This document shows positions 8,595-17,526 of a DNA stretch of 64,000 nucleotides, piece after piece. The notes beneath the pieces are model-generated. The model searched no databases. It worked only from the letters and a program-made list of their open reading frames with translations, and was not told the origin of the DNA. How positions within the stretch are numbered: position 1 is the first letter of the stretch; the number at the start of each line of letters is the position of its first letter. The DNA is from JAXGQD01 sp040766665 (lineage in GTDB: Bacteria; Bacillota; Clostridia; Saccharofermentanales; Fastidiosipilaceae): assembly GCA_040766665.1 (NCBI GenBank), contig JAXGQD010000009.1, forward strand, positions 23,889-87,888, given 5' to 3'. The position numbers and the translations under genes are program-made.

Positions 8595-9654
8595 ATGGAT
8601 TTTTTAAGAACACTTCTAAAGCCCTTTATTTGGCTCTTTAAGCGCATATGGGAGGCACTGACCTCGAATACGGGTCGCTTCATTATCAAAAGAATACTGC
8701 TTAGTATTGTAATCTTATTTTTTGTAGGTCTGATTATCTACACACTGATGAGAAGCTTGCCGACTTCCTATATCGAAGCCATTGCCAGAGAACGGTCCGC
8801 AAAGCAGGGGGCAAGGCCTTATGCGGAGATGCTGGCAGAATTGCGCTCTCTTTACAGCTTTGATAAATCAATCATTGAAGGATACTTCATCTGGTTGGGT
8901 AACGCCTTCAGAGGCAATTTTGGTACCAGCTGGTTTTTCAACATCGATGTGGTTGAAAAATTCAGAAGCGTTATTTGGTACTCAGTCGCTCTGGGTGCCG
9001 TTTCCGGTACTCTATACGTTGATCGCGATTCCTTTGGGCATTATTTCGGCTTATCGCCAATACAGCTGGAGTGATTACACCATCACTGTTATTGCTTTGA
9101 TTGGTATCTCGTTGCCGACCTTCTTTTTTGCCACAATTTTGAAAGTGGTCTTTTCCTTGAATCTGGGCTGGCTCGACCTTTATGGTATTGTCAGCCGCAA
9201 TCATGAGCAGATGAGTTCTCTTGGCAAAATCATCGACATGGCCAAGCATCTCATCATGCCGACCTTGACTATCGTGATCATCAGCATCGGTTCATTGATG
9301 CGTTATACACGCACCAATATGCTGGAAGTGCTGGGATCTGACTATATCCGTACAGCGAGAGCCAAAGGCGTCAACGAACGCAGTGTGGTTTATCATCACG
9401 CTTTCCGTAACACGCTGATCCCCTTGGTGACCATTGTGGGCGGTTCCTTGCCCGGATTATTTTCCGGTGCACTGATTACCGAAACCTTATTTATGATACC
9501 GGGTATCGGTTGGACTTCATATCAAGCCATGGTGGGAGGAGACATTCCTTTTTCCATGTTCTACTTAACGTTTATCGCCGCCATGACCTTAATCGGAAAT
9601 CTGATTTCGGATATCTTATATGCCGTGGTTGATCCGCGCGTAAGAATAGGTTAG
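8595..9654 (+). CDS. oppB: Oligopeptide ABC transporter permease OppB (frame broken by +1)
   Basis: Two overlapping frames together encode one DppB/OppB-family permease. The first runs from 8595 to a stop at 9074; the conserved sequence leaves it after GAVS and resumes as VLYTLIAIPLGIISA. Removing one G of the pair at 9006-9007 restores a continuous 352-residue protein, a normal length. Residues about 36-58 are the first membrane helix. The permease EAA loop is visible as YIRTARAKGVNE, and the protein ends DPRVRIG as the family does. It forms the membrane channel with OppC. The break may be real or a sequencing error; its flanks are well conserved, which favours error. Confidence 0.88.
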
Positions 9655-9667
9655 GGGGAGGCAGAAA

Positions 9668-11533
9668 ATGAATCGTATAGATAAAGACATGCAGAACCTC
9701 GAACAGAATTCGGAGCGCGAGTTGACAGACAATCTCAATCTCAACGCGCAAAGTGCCGAAGCAAACACGGACAAAATTCTTGATACAGAACAGGAAATAA
9801 TTACGCTGCAAGAAGAGCTCCCGACAGATGAAAGCGGAGAAGTACTGGCTTTGGACGACGCCAGAAGGGTGAAAGTGCTCTCACCGAACGCTTTGGTGAT
9901 TAAGCGTTTTGTGCGTAATCGGCTGGCCTTAATCGGTTTAGGTATCATTGTGGCGATGTTCATCTTTTCCTTCCTGGGCGGTTTAATATCACCTTATGGC
10001 GAAGATGAAATTTTCTCGAAATATGCCCCATTGCGTCAGAATTATGCGGCAGTCACCAAGAATGAGGAGTTGCGCTATATCGTTAAAGAAGGCAGTAGTT
10101 TTAGTTCTGTAGCCAGGGCGCGCTTTATCGGTGCTTTAGGCAAAGAGGAAACTTCATTCTCTACCCAGGACGTAGAGTACAGTTACCGCAAGGCAGCGGA
10201 TAATATTTACATTATTTCTACATTGCAAAAGTTTGCCGATTCAAGAAAAATCGGTGACAGCTATCGCATTAATCCTGTCGAAGGAGAAGTGGATGCTGCT
10301 TTTGCTACGGCTTTCGGATCTGCGATGGACGCGGGAGACACGAGCTTTTATTACAACGATACCGAATACCAAATTGTGCCGGAGAAGGTCGTCATCAATA
10401 TTTTTGCCCCCGAGGATGTGGCAATTGCAATTAATCTGGTCTTCAACGTGGCGGCAGAGAATAACAAAGCCGGATTTGAACTTTTTGATTTAACCACAGA
10501 AGCGTTAAGTGCTAATGAGACTCAAGTCGAGTTCAACGGTTTAAGTCTTGGCTTAACGCAAGCCGATGAAGAAATTGTTTATACCGACAATGCCAGCGGT
10601 GAGGTCTACGCCAGCCTGTCTCCTTATGTTATTCAATCATCGCGTGGGAATGAGTTCATTCCACTGGCATTAAAAAATGAGTTCCGTGATGCCATCATCG
10701 CCGGTCAAACGCGGTTTGAGGTAACGGACGCAGAAGGCACAACCGAGTACACGATTGAGCGGGAAAACAATATTTGGAATGTCCGCGCTCAGAAAGATAC
10801 TTATGTTTCTGACACTTACGCCTCACCTAACGGTGAACATTGGCTGGGTACCGACAAAAACGGCATGGATGTGATGACCCGTCTGATGTACGGTGGCCGC
10901 GTCTCCTTAATTATCGGTTTTATCGTCGTCTTAATTTCCATGGTCCTGGGCACCATCCTGGGCGGTATTTCCGGTTACTTCGGTGGCTGGGTCGATAACC
11001 TGATTATGCGTATCGTCGATATTTTCTACTGTATACCCTCGATGCCTATCATTATTATCCTGGGTGCTGCGATGGACCAAATGCGTGTTCCACCACAGCA
11101 ACGCATGATCTATCTCATGTTGATTTTAGGCTTCTTGGGCTGGCCGAGCATTGCCAGAACGGTCAGAGGACAAATCCTCTCACTGCGTGAACAGGAATTT
11201 ATGCTGGCAACCGAGGCAACCGGTCTGAAGGTGAGAAGACGTATCTTTACGCATCTAATTCCCAACGTCATGCCGCAGTTGATCGTGCTGGGCTCCATGA
11301 GTGTCGGTGGCACCATCATCACTGAGTCAACCCTATCTTTCTTGGGCTTGGGCGTGAAGTATCCTTTTGCCTCCTGGGGCAACATTATCAACGACGTCAC
11401 CAATTCACACGTGATGCAGAATTATTGGTTTGTCTGGGTACCTGCAGGTATCTGTATACTGCTGACCGTTCTGGCCTTCAACCTAATCGGTGACGGCTTG
11501 CGCGACGCATATGATCCAAAGATGAATAGATGA
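9668..11533 (+). CDS. oppC: Oligopeptide ABC transporter permease OppC with large extracytoplasmic insert
   Basis: A 621-residue OppC/DppC-family permease, about twice the usual 280-320. Order: a hydrophilic acidic N-terminal tail of about 75 residues; first helix about 86-109; an insert of about 275 residues (111-385) of non-membrane sequence; then the conserved permease core from SPNGEHWLGTDKNGMDV onward, with five further helices and the EAA loop LATEATGLKVRRRIF. By topology the insert faces outside. I do not recognise a family in it. It lies 13 bp after oppB with a GGGGGAGG RBS. An enlarged OppA in the same operon suggests the two extra regions may interact. Confidence 0.88.
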   Translation: MNRIDKDMQNLEQNSERELTDNLNLNAQSAEANTDKILDTEQEIITLQEELPTDESGEVLALDDARRVKVLSPNALVIKRFVRNRLALIGLGIIVAMFIFSFLGGLISPYGEDEIFSKYAPLRQNYAAVTKNEELRYIVKEGSSFSSVARARFIGALGKEETSFSTQDVEYSYRKAADNIYIISTLQKFADSRKIGDSYRINPVEGEVDAAFATAFGSAMDAGDTSFYYNDTEYQIVPEKVVINIFAPEDVAIAINLVFNVAAENNKAGFELFDLTTEALSANETQVEFNGLSLGLTQADEEIVYTDNASGEVYASLSPYVIQSSRGNEFIPLALKNEFRDAIIAGQTRFEVTDAEGTTEYTIERENNIWNVRAQKDTYVSDTYASPNGEHWLGTDKNGMDVMTRLMYGGRVSLIIGFIVVLISMVLGTILGGISGYFGGWVDNLIMRIVDIFYCIPSMPIIIILGAAMDQMRVPPQQRMIYLMLILGFLGWPSIARTVRGQILSLREQEFMLATEATGLKVRRRIFTHLIPNVMPQLIVLGSMSVGGTIITESTLSFLGLGVKYPFASWGNIINDVTNSHVMQNYWFVWVPAGICILLTVLAFNLIGDGLRDAYDPKMNR

Positions 11534-11543
11534 GGTGAGCCCG

Positions 11544-12785
11544 GTGGCAAAAAATAACAAGAAAAACAGCGGCTATCTGAGTGCCAAACAATCACGTGAA
11601 ATCACGCGCCATAATCGCAAGATGATGGCCAAGTACGAAAAACACTTAAATCGCAAGAATCCCAGCGAATCAGAATACTTGACCGAGATGAAAGATCCCG
11701 CCAATATCGTGGAATTCGATGATTTGCACACTTACTTTTTTACCAATAACGGAACCGTTAAAGCGGTTGACGGTGTCAGCTTCAATGTGCCGGCCGGTAA
11801 AACGGTTGGGGTCGTAGGTGAGAGCGGCTGCGGTAAGTCTGTTACCAGCCTTTCGCTGATGCGTATCCTGCAACGGCCACAAGGGCAGATCGTCTCCGGT
11901 TCCATCCGTTTCAACGACGGAGAAAAGGCTTACAAAATCGAGAATACACCGGTTGAAGTGATGCAGGAACTGCGCGGCAACGCGATGGCAATGATCTTCC
12001 AGGAACCCATGACCAGCCTGAATCCGGTCTTCACCATCGGCACGCAACTCGATGAAGCCATTGAGTTACATAATCCGAAAATGAGCGACAAAGACATCAA
12101 AGCACGCAGCATGGATATGCTGAACCTGGTGTCAATTGCCAATGCCGAAGGCGTGTACAAGATGTATCCGCATGAGCTTTCCGGTGGCATGCGCCAGCGT
12201 GTGATGATCGCCATGGCTTTGGCCTGCGACCCTAAGCTGATTATCGCGGACGAGCCGACGACAGCCTTGGACGTGACCATTCAGGCACAGATCCTGGATT
12301 TGCTGCGTGAACTAAAGGACAAAATCAACAGCAGCATCATGCTGATCACGCACGACTTGGGCGTCATTGCTGAAATGGCGGACTATGTGGTGGTTATGTA
12401 CGCCGGACGTGTCATCGAACAGGGTACCGTTGCGGAAGTCTTCCACCATCCTGCCCACCCCTATACTTTGGGCTTAATGGCTTCAAAACCGGCCCTGAGC
12501 AGAAAGGTCGAGCGTTTGTACAGCATACCCGGCCAAGTGCCTAATCCGGTGGATATGCCGAACTATTGTTATTTTAAGGATCGCTGTAACCGTGCCTTTG
12601 CGGCTTGTGAAGGCGCATACCCGGGTATTTACAAACTCTCGGACACACACGAAGTCTCTTGTTATTTGTACGACGAACGCTTCGCGGCAGAACAGAATCA
12701 GGTCGATCCACATACGACAGCAGTCTCGGATGATCTGCTTGGCAATGATGAACCCTACGTAACAGGAGAGCGAAATGAGCAATAA
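11544..12785 (+). CDS. oppD: Oligopeptide ABC transporter ATP-binding protein OppD
   Basis: About 413 residues from the GTG at 11544, which has GAGG seven bases upstream; an in-frame GTG at 11535 is less well placed. An unusual basic N-terminal extension of about 55 residues (rich in K, N, R) precedes the ATPase domain. Walker A is GESGCGKS (92-99), with signature LSGGMRQR and Walker B IIADEPTTALD. The C-terminal oligopeptide-transporter region carries the Cys-rich motif (YCYFKDRCNRAFAAC) that in OppD/DppD relatives binds an iron-sulfur cluster or a structural element. It powers the importer together with OppF, and overlaps oppF by 11 bases. Confidence 0.92.
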   Translation: MAKNNKKNSGYLSAKQSREITRHNRKMMAKYEKHLNRKNPSESEYLTEMKDPANIVEFDDLHTYFFTNNGTVKAVDGVSFNVPAGKTVGVVGESGCGKSVTSLSLMRILQRPQGQIVSGSIRFNDGEKAYKIENTPVEVMQELRGNAMAMIFQEPMTSLNPVFTIGTQLDEAIELHNPKMSDKDIKARSMDMLNLVSIANAEGVYKMYPHELSGGMRQRVMIAMALACDPKLIIADEPTTALDVTIQAQILDLLRELKDKINSSIMLITHDLGVIAEMADYVVVMYAGRVIEQGTVAEVFHHPAHPYTLGLMASKPALSRKVERLYSIPGQVPNPVDMPNYCYFKDRCNRAFAACEGAYPGIYKLSDTHEVSCYLYDERFAAEQNQVDPHTTAVSDDLLGNDEPYVTGERNEQ

Positions 12786-13815
12786 ACAGCCAGAACTTAT
12801 TAAAGAAAGTGCTACGAGCGATACAGAACTTGTCGTGAAAGTGACCGATTTGGTGAAATACTTTCCGATTAAAGGGAATTTGTTGGCGCGTACCAAGAAC
12901 TACGTCAAGGCGGTCGATGGCATCAGTTTTAACATCAAGAGGGGTCAGACCATGGGCTTGGTCGGTGAATCCGGTTGCGGTAAGACCACAGTCGGCCGTA
13001 CGCTTTTACGCCTTAATGAAAAGACTGCCGGAGAAGTCCTCATCAACGGGGTCAACATTCACGAACTGGACCCCCTGGATTTAAGAAAAATGCGCCCCAA
13101 AATGCAGATTATTTTCCAAGATCCCTTTTCCAGCCTTTCCCCGCGCTTGCCGGTCGGTGAAATCATCGGCGAAGCCGTGCGCGAACATAAAATTGTAGCG
13201 GATGAAGAATTGGATGATTATGTCACGCGTATCATGGAGCAGTGCGGTCTGCAGTCCTTCCACAAATCCCGTTATCCTCATGAGTTTTCGGGCGGACAAA
13301 GACAGCGTATCTGTATCGCCCGCGCTCTGGCCTTGCAACCGGATTTTGTCGTCTGTGACGAACCTGTCTCTGCACTGGACGTCTCAATCCAGGCACAAAT
13401 CATCAATCTTTTACGTGATTTGCAAAAAGATATGGGCTTAACTTTCCTCTTTATCTCGCATGACCTTTCCGTTGTGGAACATATCTCCGATAACGTAGCC
13501 GTCATGTATTTGGGTAATATCGTGGAATACGGGGTTAAAGATGACATCTTCAATGAACCTTTGCATCCCTATACCCAAGCCTTGTTCAGTGCCATACCTG
13601 TGCCTGATCCGGACGCGAAGATGAACCGCATTGCACTTGAAGGGAGTATCCCGTCCCCGGTTAATCCACCCTCAGGCTGCAAGTTCCATACCCGCTGCCC
13701 GAAAGCGATGCCCGTCTGCGAAACAGAAAAACCGGTCGAGCTCATCGATGCAAACGAGCACATGGTGGCCTGCCATCTATATGAGAAACGTGAGGGGAAA
13801 ATTGTCCTTAAATAA
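12775..13815 (+). CDS. oppF: Oligopeptide ABC transporter ATP-binding protein OppF
   Basis: A 346-residue second ATPase of the importer. Walker A is GESGCGKT (64-71), with signature FSGGQRQR, Walker B VVCDEPVSALD and switch His in FISHDLSVVEH. The C-terminal oligopeptide-transporter domain has the CKFHTRCPKAMPVC cysteine motif. ATG start with AGGAGAG six bases upstream, inside the end of oppD, implying coupled translation. With OppB, C and D it forms the inner-membrane complex for peptide uptake. Confidence 0.93.
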   Translation: MSNKQPELIKESATSDTELVVKVTDLVKYFPIKGNLLARTKNYVKAVDGISFNIKRGQTMGLVGESGCGKTTVGRTLLRLNEKTAGEVLINGVNIHELDPLDLRKMRPKMQIIFQDPFSSLSPRLPVGEIIGEAVREHKIVADEELDDYVTRIMEQCGLQSFHKSRYPHEFSGGQRQRICIARALALQPDFVVCDEPVSALDVSIQAQIINLLRDLQKDMGLTFLFISHDLSVVEHISDNVAVMYLGNIVEYGVKDDIFNEPLHPYTQALFSAIPVPDPDAKMNRIALEGSIPSPVNPPSGCKFHTRCPKAMPVCETEKPVELIDANEHMVACHLYEKREGKIVLK

Positions 13816-13853
13816 TTTTGTGCTTAGGATATAAGCCCATAAAGGAGAGGGAT

Positions 13854-14165
13854 TTGTTTTTTAATAAAGGCAAAAAAGAATACCCCGATGACGATGGCCG
13901 TGTCATCGCCGACATGAATGTCGCCGGGATGCCCTGGTTTGACTGTAAGGCTGATGCACGTCGTCGTCTCTTCGGTGGCCGCCGCAATGCACAAGCCGCT
14001 CAACATCAAGTGCAGGGACATGCAAACCAAGGGGCTATGCCACAGTACGACAAAGGGATTATGAGGGTGTTTTTGCGCTCCTCGATATTAGCCTCGTTGC
14101 TGATTGTATCTGTCTATATTTTGGTTTTTGCCGCATTTATTTTGTTTCTGACCAGCATCTGGTAA
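13854..14165 (+). CDS. Small hypothetical protein with C-terminal membrane helix
   Basis: About 103 residues from a TTG at 13854, placed just after AAAGGAGAGGG. The first 50 residues are charged and contain DDDGRVIADMNVAGMPWFD, a motif I have seen in short unnamed proteins of Clostridia but cannot tie to a function. A His/Gln/Ala-rich stretch follows, and residues about 75-101 form one hydrophobic helix, so it is probably a tail-anchored membrane protein with the N-terminus in the cytoplasm. It lies 38 bp after oppF and may be the last gene of the opp operon. Function unknown. Confidence 0.7.
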   Translation: MFFNKGKKEYPDDDGRVIADMNVAGMPWFDCKADARRRLFGGRRNAQAAQHQVQGHANQGAMPQYDKGIMRVFLRSSILASLLIVSVYILVFAAFILFLTSIW

Positions 14166-14181
14166 TTTCAGAACTGCTGCT

Positions 14182-15657
14182 TTACTCTTCGAAATCATCA
14201 AAGCGCCCTTCGGAGCTCACGCTGCGAGGGGCATTCTTTTTGAAACTGCGAATGACAAGAAAGACGAGCAAGGCGAGAAATAGGGCCCCAAAAATATAGG
14301 CGACATAGGCCAAGTAAGTATCTTGGAAATAGGCAGCGGTGCTCTGTTTGACATCTCTGCCCGGTGTGAAGACTTGTTTGTAGAGCTGTAAGTTTCTGAC
14401 ATTATCAGTGACTGTGAGCATACCTACCGCTTGATCAGCGGTAAGCGGTGCTTTAAGCTCGGCCGGTAAAGAAAGTTCGACAGAATAGCGACTCAGGTCT
14501 GCGACTAGGGGCAACATGACTTCAAGGTCGGCTCCCACATAGAAAGGAATGGACTGCGCTTCTTCGGCTCCTTTCACATCTAATTCTTTGATGAGTTCGC
14601 CCTTGTTCAGAAGTTTATAAGGCCCTTGTTCGGTGAATAAGTAGGCGTAGAGCTTTTCATGGTCACGGACATTCTCGCCAGAAGGCACGGCATCGTTACT
14701 GATGATGATGTACATTTTGCCATTCTCTTCGTGATACGAGGCCAAGCTGTAATGCGACTCTTCAATGTAACCGGTCTTTCCACCTTGAATATTCTTAATC
14801 TCATCGTCAGCCACATCGTTGTAGCCGTAAATGGAATGCGTGATGCTGATGCCTTCGGGATGCTCATCACTCGGGGCAGTGGTGTAAGACTTGGTTCCGG
14901 CAATTTCCTTAAATAAGGGGTGTTTCAGGCATTCGAGCAGTAAAGTCGCCATGTCATTTAGGGTGCTGTAGTTATTGTCATCCGAGAGCCCGGTCGCATT
15001 GGCAAAATTCGTCCCGTTCATGCCCAATTCCTCAGCTCTGATATTCATTAATTCATAGAAATAAAGCAGATGTTCGGCGAGGGGATGGGTTAAAATATTC
15101 GCCGCATCATTACCGGAGGCCATCAAGGTGCAATAAAGCAAATCGCGTACCGTCATCGCTTCATTGTGTTCAATGCCTACAACCGAAGCGTCTTGTTCAT
15201 ATAGACCTGTCAAATCAGCCCAGGTTGCATGTTGCTTTTGGTCGAGGCTGACGGTGCCCCCCTCGACAGCCTCAAGGATAAGCAGGGCTGTCATAAGTTT
15301 AGTCATGGAGGCAGGGAAAATTCTTTGGTCTGCCCCGATGTTCAGATAATCATAAGCCTGATTCGTTACGGGATCGATTTCTTGAACCAGCACTTTGGCT
15401 GATTCCAAGGCTAAAATATCTGCGGGAATTTGATTGCCATGACCAAATGGCAGGCTCTTACCGCTGGGATCCAAGAGCAGAGAAGCGCTGCCGGGTACCA
15501 GCACACGCGGGCTCTGGCTTTGCATGGCAGAGTTTGTTGTTTCAGCTCCGCTTGTACTACTGCTTTGGGCCAGGATAGCGGTGTTTGGTAGCAGACTAAG
15601 GCAGAGGACAAGCAACAGCAAAACGGCTGTTTTCTTCGTTTTCCCGAAAATGTGCAT
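14182..15657 (-). CDS. dacA: D-alanyl-D-alanine carboxypeptidase (peptidase S11, DacA/PBP5-like)
   Basis: A 491-residue serine carboxypeptidase that trims the terminal D-Ala from peptidoglycan stem peptides. A signal peptide covers residues 1-30, followed by a Ser/Thr-rich linker. All three active-site motifs are present: SMTK (117-120), SGN (181-183) and KTG (294-296). The C-terminus carries a membrane helix (about 447-470) and a basic/acidic cytoplasmic tail, so it is anchored by a true transmembrane segment rather than the amphipathic helix of classic PBP5. ATG start with AAGGG upstream. It converges with the opp operon, 16 bp from the small membrane protein, and no clear terminator is seen between them. 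Confidence 0.92.
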   Translation of the reverse strand: MHIFGKTKKTAVLLLLVLCLSLLPNTAILAQSSSTSGAETTNSAMQSQSPRVLVPGSASLLLDPSGKSLPFGHGNQIPADILALESAKVLVQEIDPVTNQAYDYLNIGADQRIFPASMTKLMTALLILEAVEGGTVSLDQKQHATWADLTGLYEQDASVVGIEHNEAMTVRDLLYCTLMASGNDAANILTHPLAEHLLYFYELMNIRAEELGMNGTNFANATGLSDDNNYSTLNDMATLLLECLKHPLFKEIAGTKSYTTAPSDEHPEGISITHSIYGYNDVADDEIKNIQGGKTGYIEESHYSLASYHEENGKMYIIISNDAVPSGENVRDHEKLYAYLFTEQGPYKLLNKGELIKELDVKGAEEAQSIPFYVGADLEVMLPLVADLSRYSVELSLPAELKAPLTADQAVGMLTVTDNVRNLQLYKQVFTPGRDVKQSTAAYFQDTYLAYVAYIFGALFLALLVFLVIRSFKKNAPRSVSSEGRFDDFEE

Positions 15658-15739
15658 GATATTTCACCCTTCACTACGGAAAACTGCTCAGGTCTGTACT
15701 TACGTCGCTTAGGCACGTTAACCGTATGTTCTATGCTAC

Positions 15740-15768
15740 ATTCTCTTATTTTATGAGGCATCTTTCAA
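15740..15768 (-). promoter_or_regulatory. Putative promoter of dacA
   Basis: On the minus strand TTGAAA (15763-15768), 17 bp, GAGAAT (15740-15745), about 82 bp before the start codon. The -10 box is weak. Confidence 0.35.
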
Positions 15769-15919
15769 GGCCTTGCCAGCTTACATGCGCTTGATTAGCA
15801 TGGCAATACTCGCTGTTTTAATTGGATTGTTTTGCCTGACAGCCACTACTCCTGCTCAAACAAGTGTATAATTTCGTCGAAAATCATTTCTGGCGCCGAG
15901 GCGCGAATGGAGTTTGCAT

Positions 15920-16936
15920 ATGGAAAAGAGAAAAATACGTTGGGGCATTATCGGTGCAGGAGAGATTGCCAAAAAGTTCGCTGCCGCCATGCCTTTCAGT
16001 AAAGATTCGGAATTGGTCGCAGTCGGTTCAAGAACCGCTGGAAAAGCGGAGGCATTTATAGCTGATTCCGCTTATCCCACTGCGCTGGCTTATGACAGCT
16101 ACGAAAAACTATTGGCTGATGAACAGGTAGACGTTGTGTACATTGCAACCATCAACACCCGGCACTGTGAAGACAGTTTACTGGCTTTGGAGATGGGCAA
16201 AGCGGTCTTAGTGGAAAAGCCTTTTGCCTTAAATGAAGAACAAGGCCAAAGGATGGTCAATAAGGCTCGTGAAAAAGGCCTCTTCCTTATGGAGGCAATG
16301 TGGTCGCGCTTTAACCCGATAAATCTACGTGTGCGTTCTCTTGTAAGTAGCGGACGCATCGGTGCCATTCAAAAGCTTGTAGCGGATTTCGGTTACTTCG
16401 GCGGAGAAGATCGACAGTCGAGGCATCTGAATCGAGACCTGGGTGGTGGAGCACTCTTGGATGTAGGCATTTATCCGCTTTCGTTCAGCAGTTTTATTTT
16501 GGGTCGTGTACCCGAGTATCTCTCATCTACCGCCATTCTGGATTCAATTACTTCTGTTGACCGACAATTCGTCGGCATCGGCTCGGATATGAGTGATTGT
16601 CTGGTCGTCAGTTCCGCTTCTGTCGTAAATCAGCTAGGGAATATTGCCAGGATCTATGGCAGTTCGGCCATGATCGAAATTCCGGTTTTTTTCAACCCTA
16701 AAGAAGCCCGAGTGATGCAGTACGGCGGTGATCAGGAAGCGGGTTTTACACCGCTCGAGATATTGACGAACAGCAGCGCAGCAAACGGCTATCAATATGA
16801 AATAGACGAGGTGGCTGCTTTGCTGCGTCAGGGCAAAAGCGAATCCACCATCATGCCACTCAATGAGAGCCTCAGCTTGTTGCGGGTCATGGACAGCATG
16901 CGCAACCGTTGGGGTTTAAGGTACCCGGGGGAGTAG
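15920..16936 (+). CDS. Gfo/Idh/MocA-family oxidoreductase
   Basis: About 338 residues from the ATG at 15920, with GGAG seven bases upstream. The N-terminal Rossmann fold opens RWGIIGAGEIAKKF (GxGxxA, residues 12-17) and contains the conserved EKPFAL segment with the catalytic-region lysine. The C-terminal half has GGGALLDVGIYPLSF, typical of this family. Members are NAD(P)-dependent dehydrogenases of sugars, inositols or trans-dihydrodiols, and the substrate cannot be predicted. The gene appears monocistronic, with a TATAAT-like box at 15867-15872 but no good -35. Confidence 0.88.
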   Translation: MEKRKIRWGIIGAGEIAKKFAAAMPFSKDSELVAVGSRTAGKAEAFIADSAYPTALAYDSYEKLLADEQVDVVYIATINTRHCEDSLLALEMGKAVLVEKPFALNEEQGQRMVNKAREKGLFLMEAMWSRFNPINLRVRSLVSSGRIGAIQKLVADFGYFGGEDRQSRHLNRDLGGGALLDVGIYPLSFSSFILGRVPEYLSSTAILDSITSVDRQFVGIGSDMSDCLVVSSASVVNQLGNIARIYGSSAMIEIPVFFNPKEARVMQYGGDQEAGFTPLEILTNSSAANGYQYEIDEVAALLRQGKSESTIMPLNESLSLLRVMDSMRNRWGLRYPGE

Positions 16937-16941
16937 AACAG

Positions 16942-17010
16942 GTCGCGCCGATTGGTCGGTTGCGACATCGCTCCTGGCTTGTTGCATTGCTTGGTGGGTT
17001 GCGACTCCGC
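16942..17010 (+). repeat. Dispersed 30-bp palindromic repeat, copies 3 and 4 in tandem
   Basis: Two units, 16942-16971 (GTCGCGCCGATTGG... TGCGACATCGC) and 16981-17010 (GTTGCATTGCTTGG... TGCGACTCCGC), nine bases apart and in the same orientation. Confidence 0.8.
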
Positions 17011-17035
17011 TTCTCTGAGTTTCATCAGGAGGCGA

Positions 17036-17137
17036 TTTTCAGCCCACTTTTTACAGGGATGTGGTTAAAAGCGCCTCTGGACAGCTGTCGGATGAGTCAA
17101 AATACTGTTTTCAGCCCAGTTTTTACAGGGATGTGGT
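17036..17137 (+). repeat. Pair of 30-bp direct repeats
   Basis: Units at 17036-17065 and 17108-17137 are identical except for one base; each begins TTTTCAGCCCA and ends ACAGGGATGTGGT. The ACCACATCCCC at 17217 is nearly complementary to their ends, so the three could pair in a folded transcript. Confidence 0.85.
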
Positions 17138-17274
17138 GGCGGCGACCACACAGTCGCAATTAATGTCACAAAATCGTGTATTTGACGTAAGCAGAGAACC
17201 TAAAACCACTGAAATGACCACATCCCCGAAAATATTGTCCATTTTTCATTGCTCAGCTCAGGCCAATACGAATT

Positions 17275-17304
17275 GTCGCGATGCTTGGTCGGCTGCGACT
17301 CCGC
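17275..17304 (+). repeat. Dispersed 30-bp palindromic repeat, copy 5
   Basis: GTCGCGATGCTTGG ... CTGCGACTCCGC, close to the family consensus. Confidence 0.8.
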
Positions 17305-17526
17305 CTTTGAGTATCCGTTGCAACCCATATCGGCTTCCGGGGTCTGACGTGGCGATAATAGGATCATGGTGTTTTGCCACAGGAAAGTTAGAAATATCAG
17401 CGCAAATCAGGCCTAGAAAGGCCGTCTGTCAGGCGATTTAAGGCTTTATTCTTGGCCAGAACTATGATAGAATCATTCAGCGTTTAGTTCCTGCAAAGCG
17501 GCACAGCCGCTCTTAGGAGGATAGAG

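Larger units (their letters stand above)
16937..17526. other. Repeat-rich intergenic region before tig
   Basis: About 590 bp with no believable gene. It contains three copies of the 30-bp GTCGC...GCGAC repeat, two copies of a separate 30-bp direct repeat (17036-17065, 17108-17137), and at 17217-17251 a sequence similar to 2058-2091. A weak -10 (TAGAAT) lies near 17469-17474, with GGAGGA at 17516-17521 serving tig. Confidence 0.6.
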
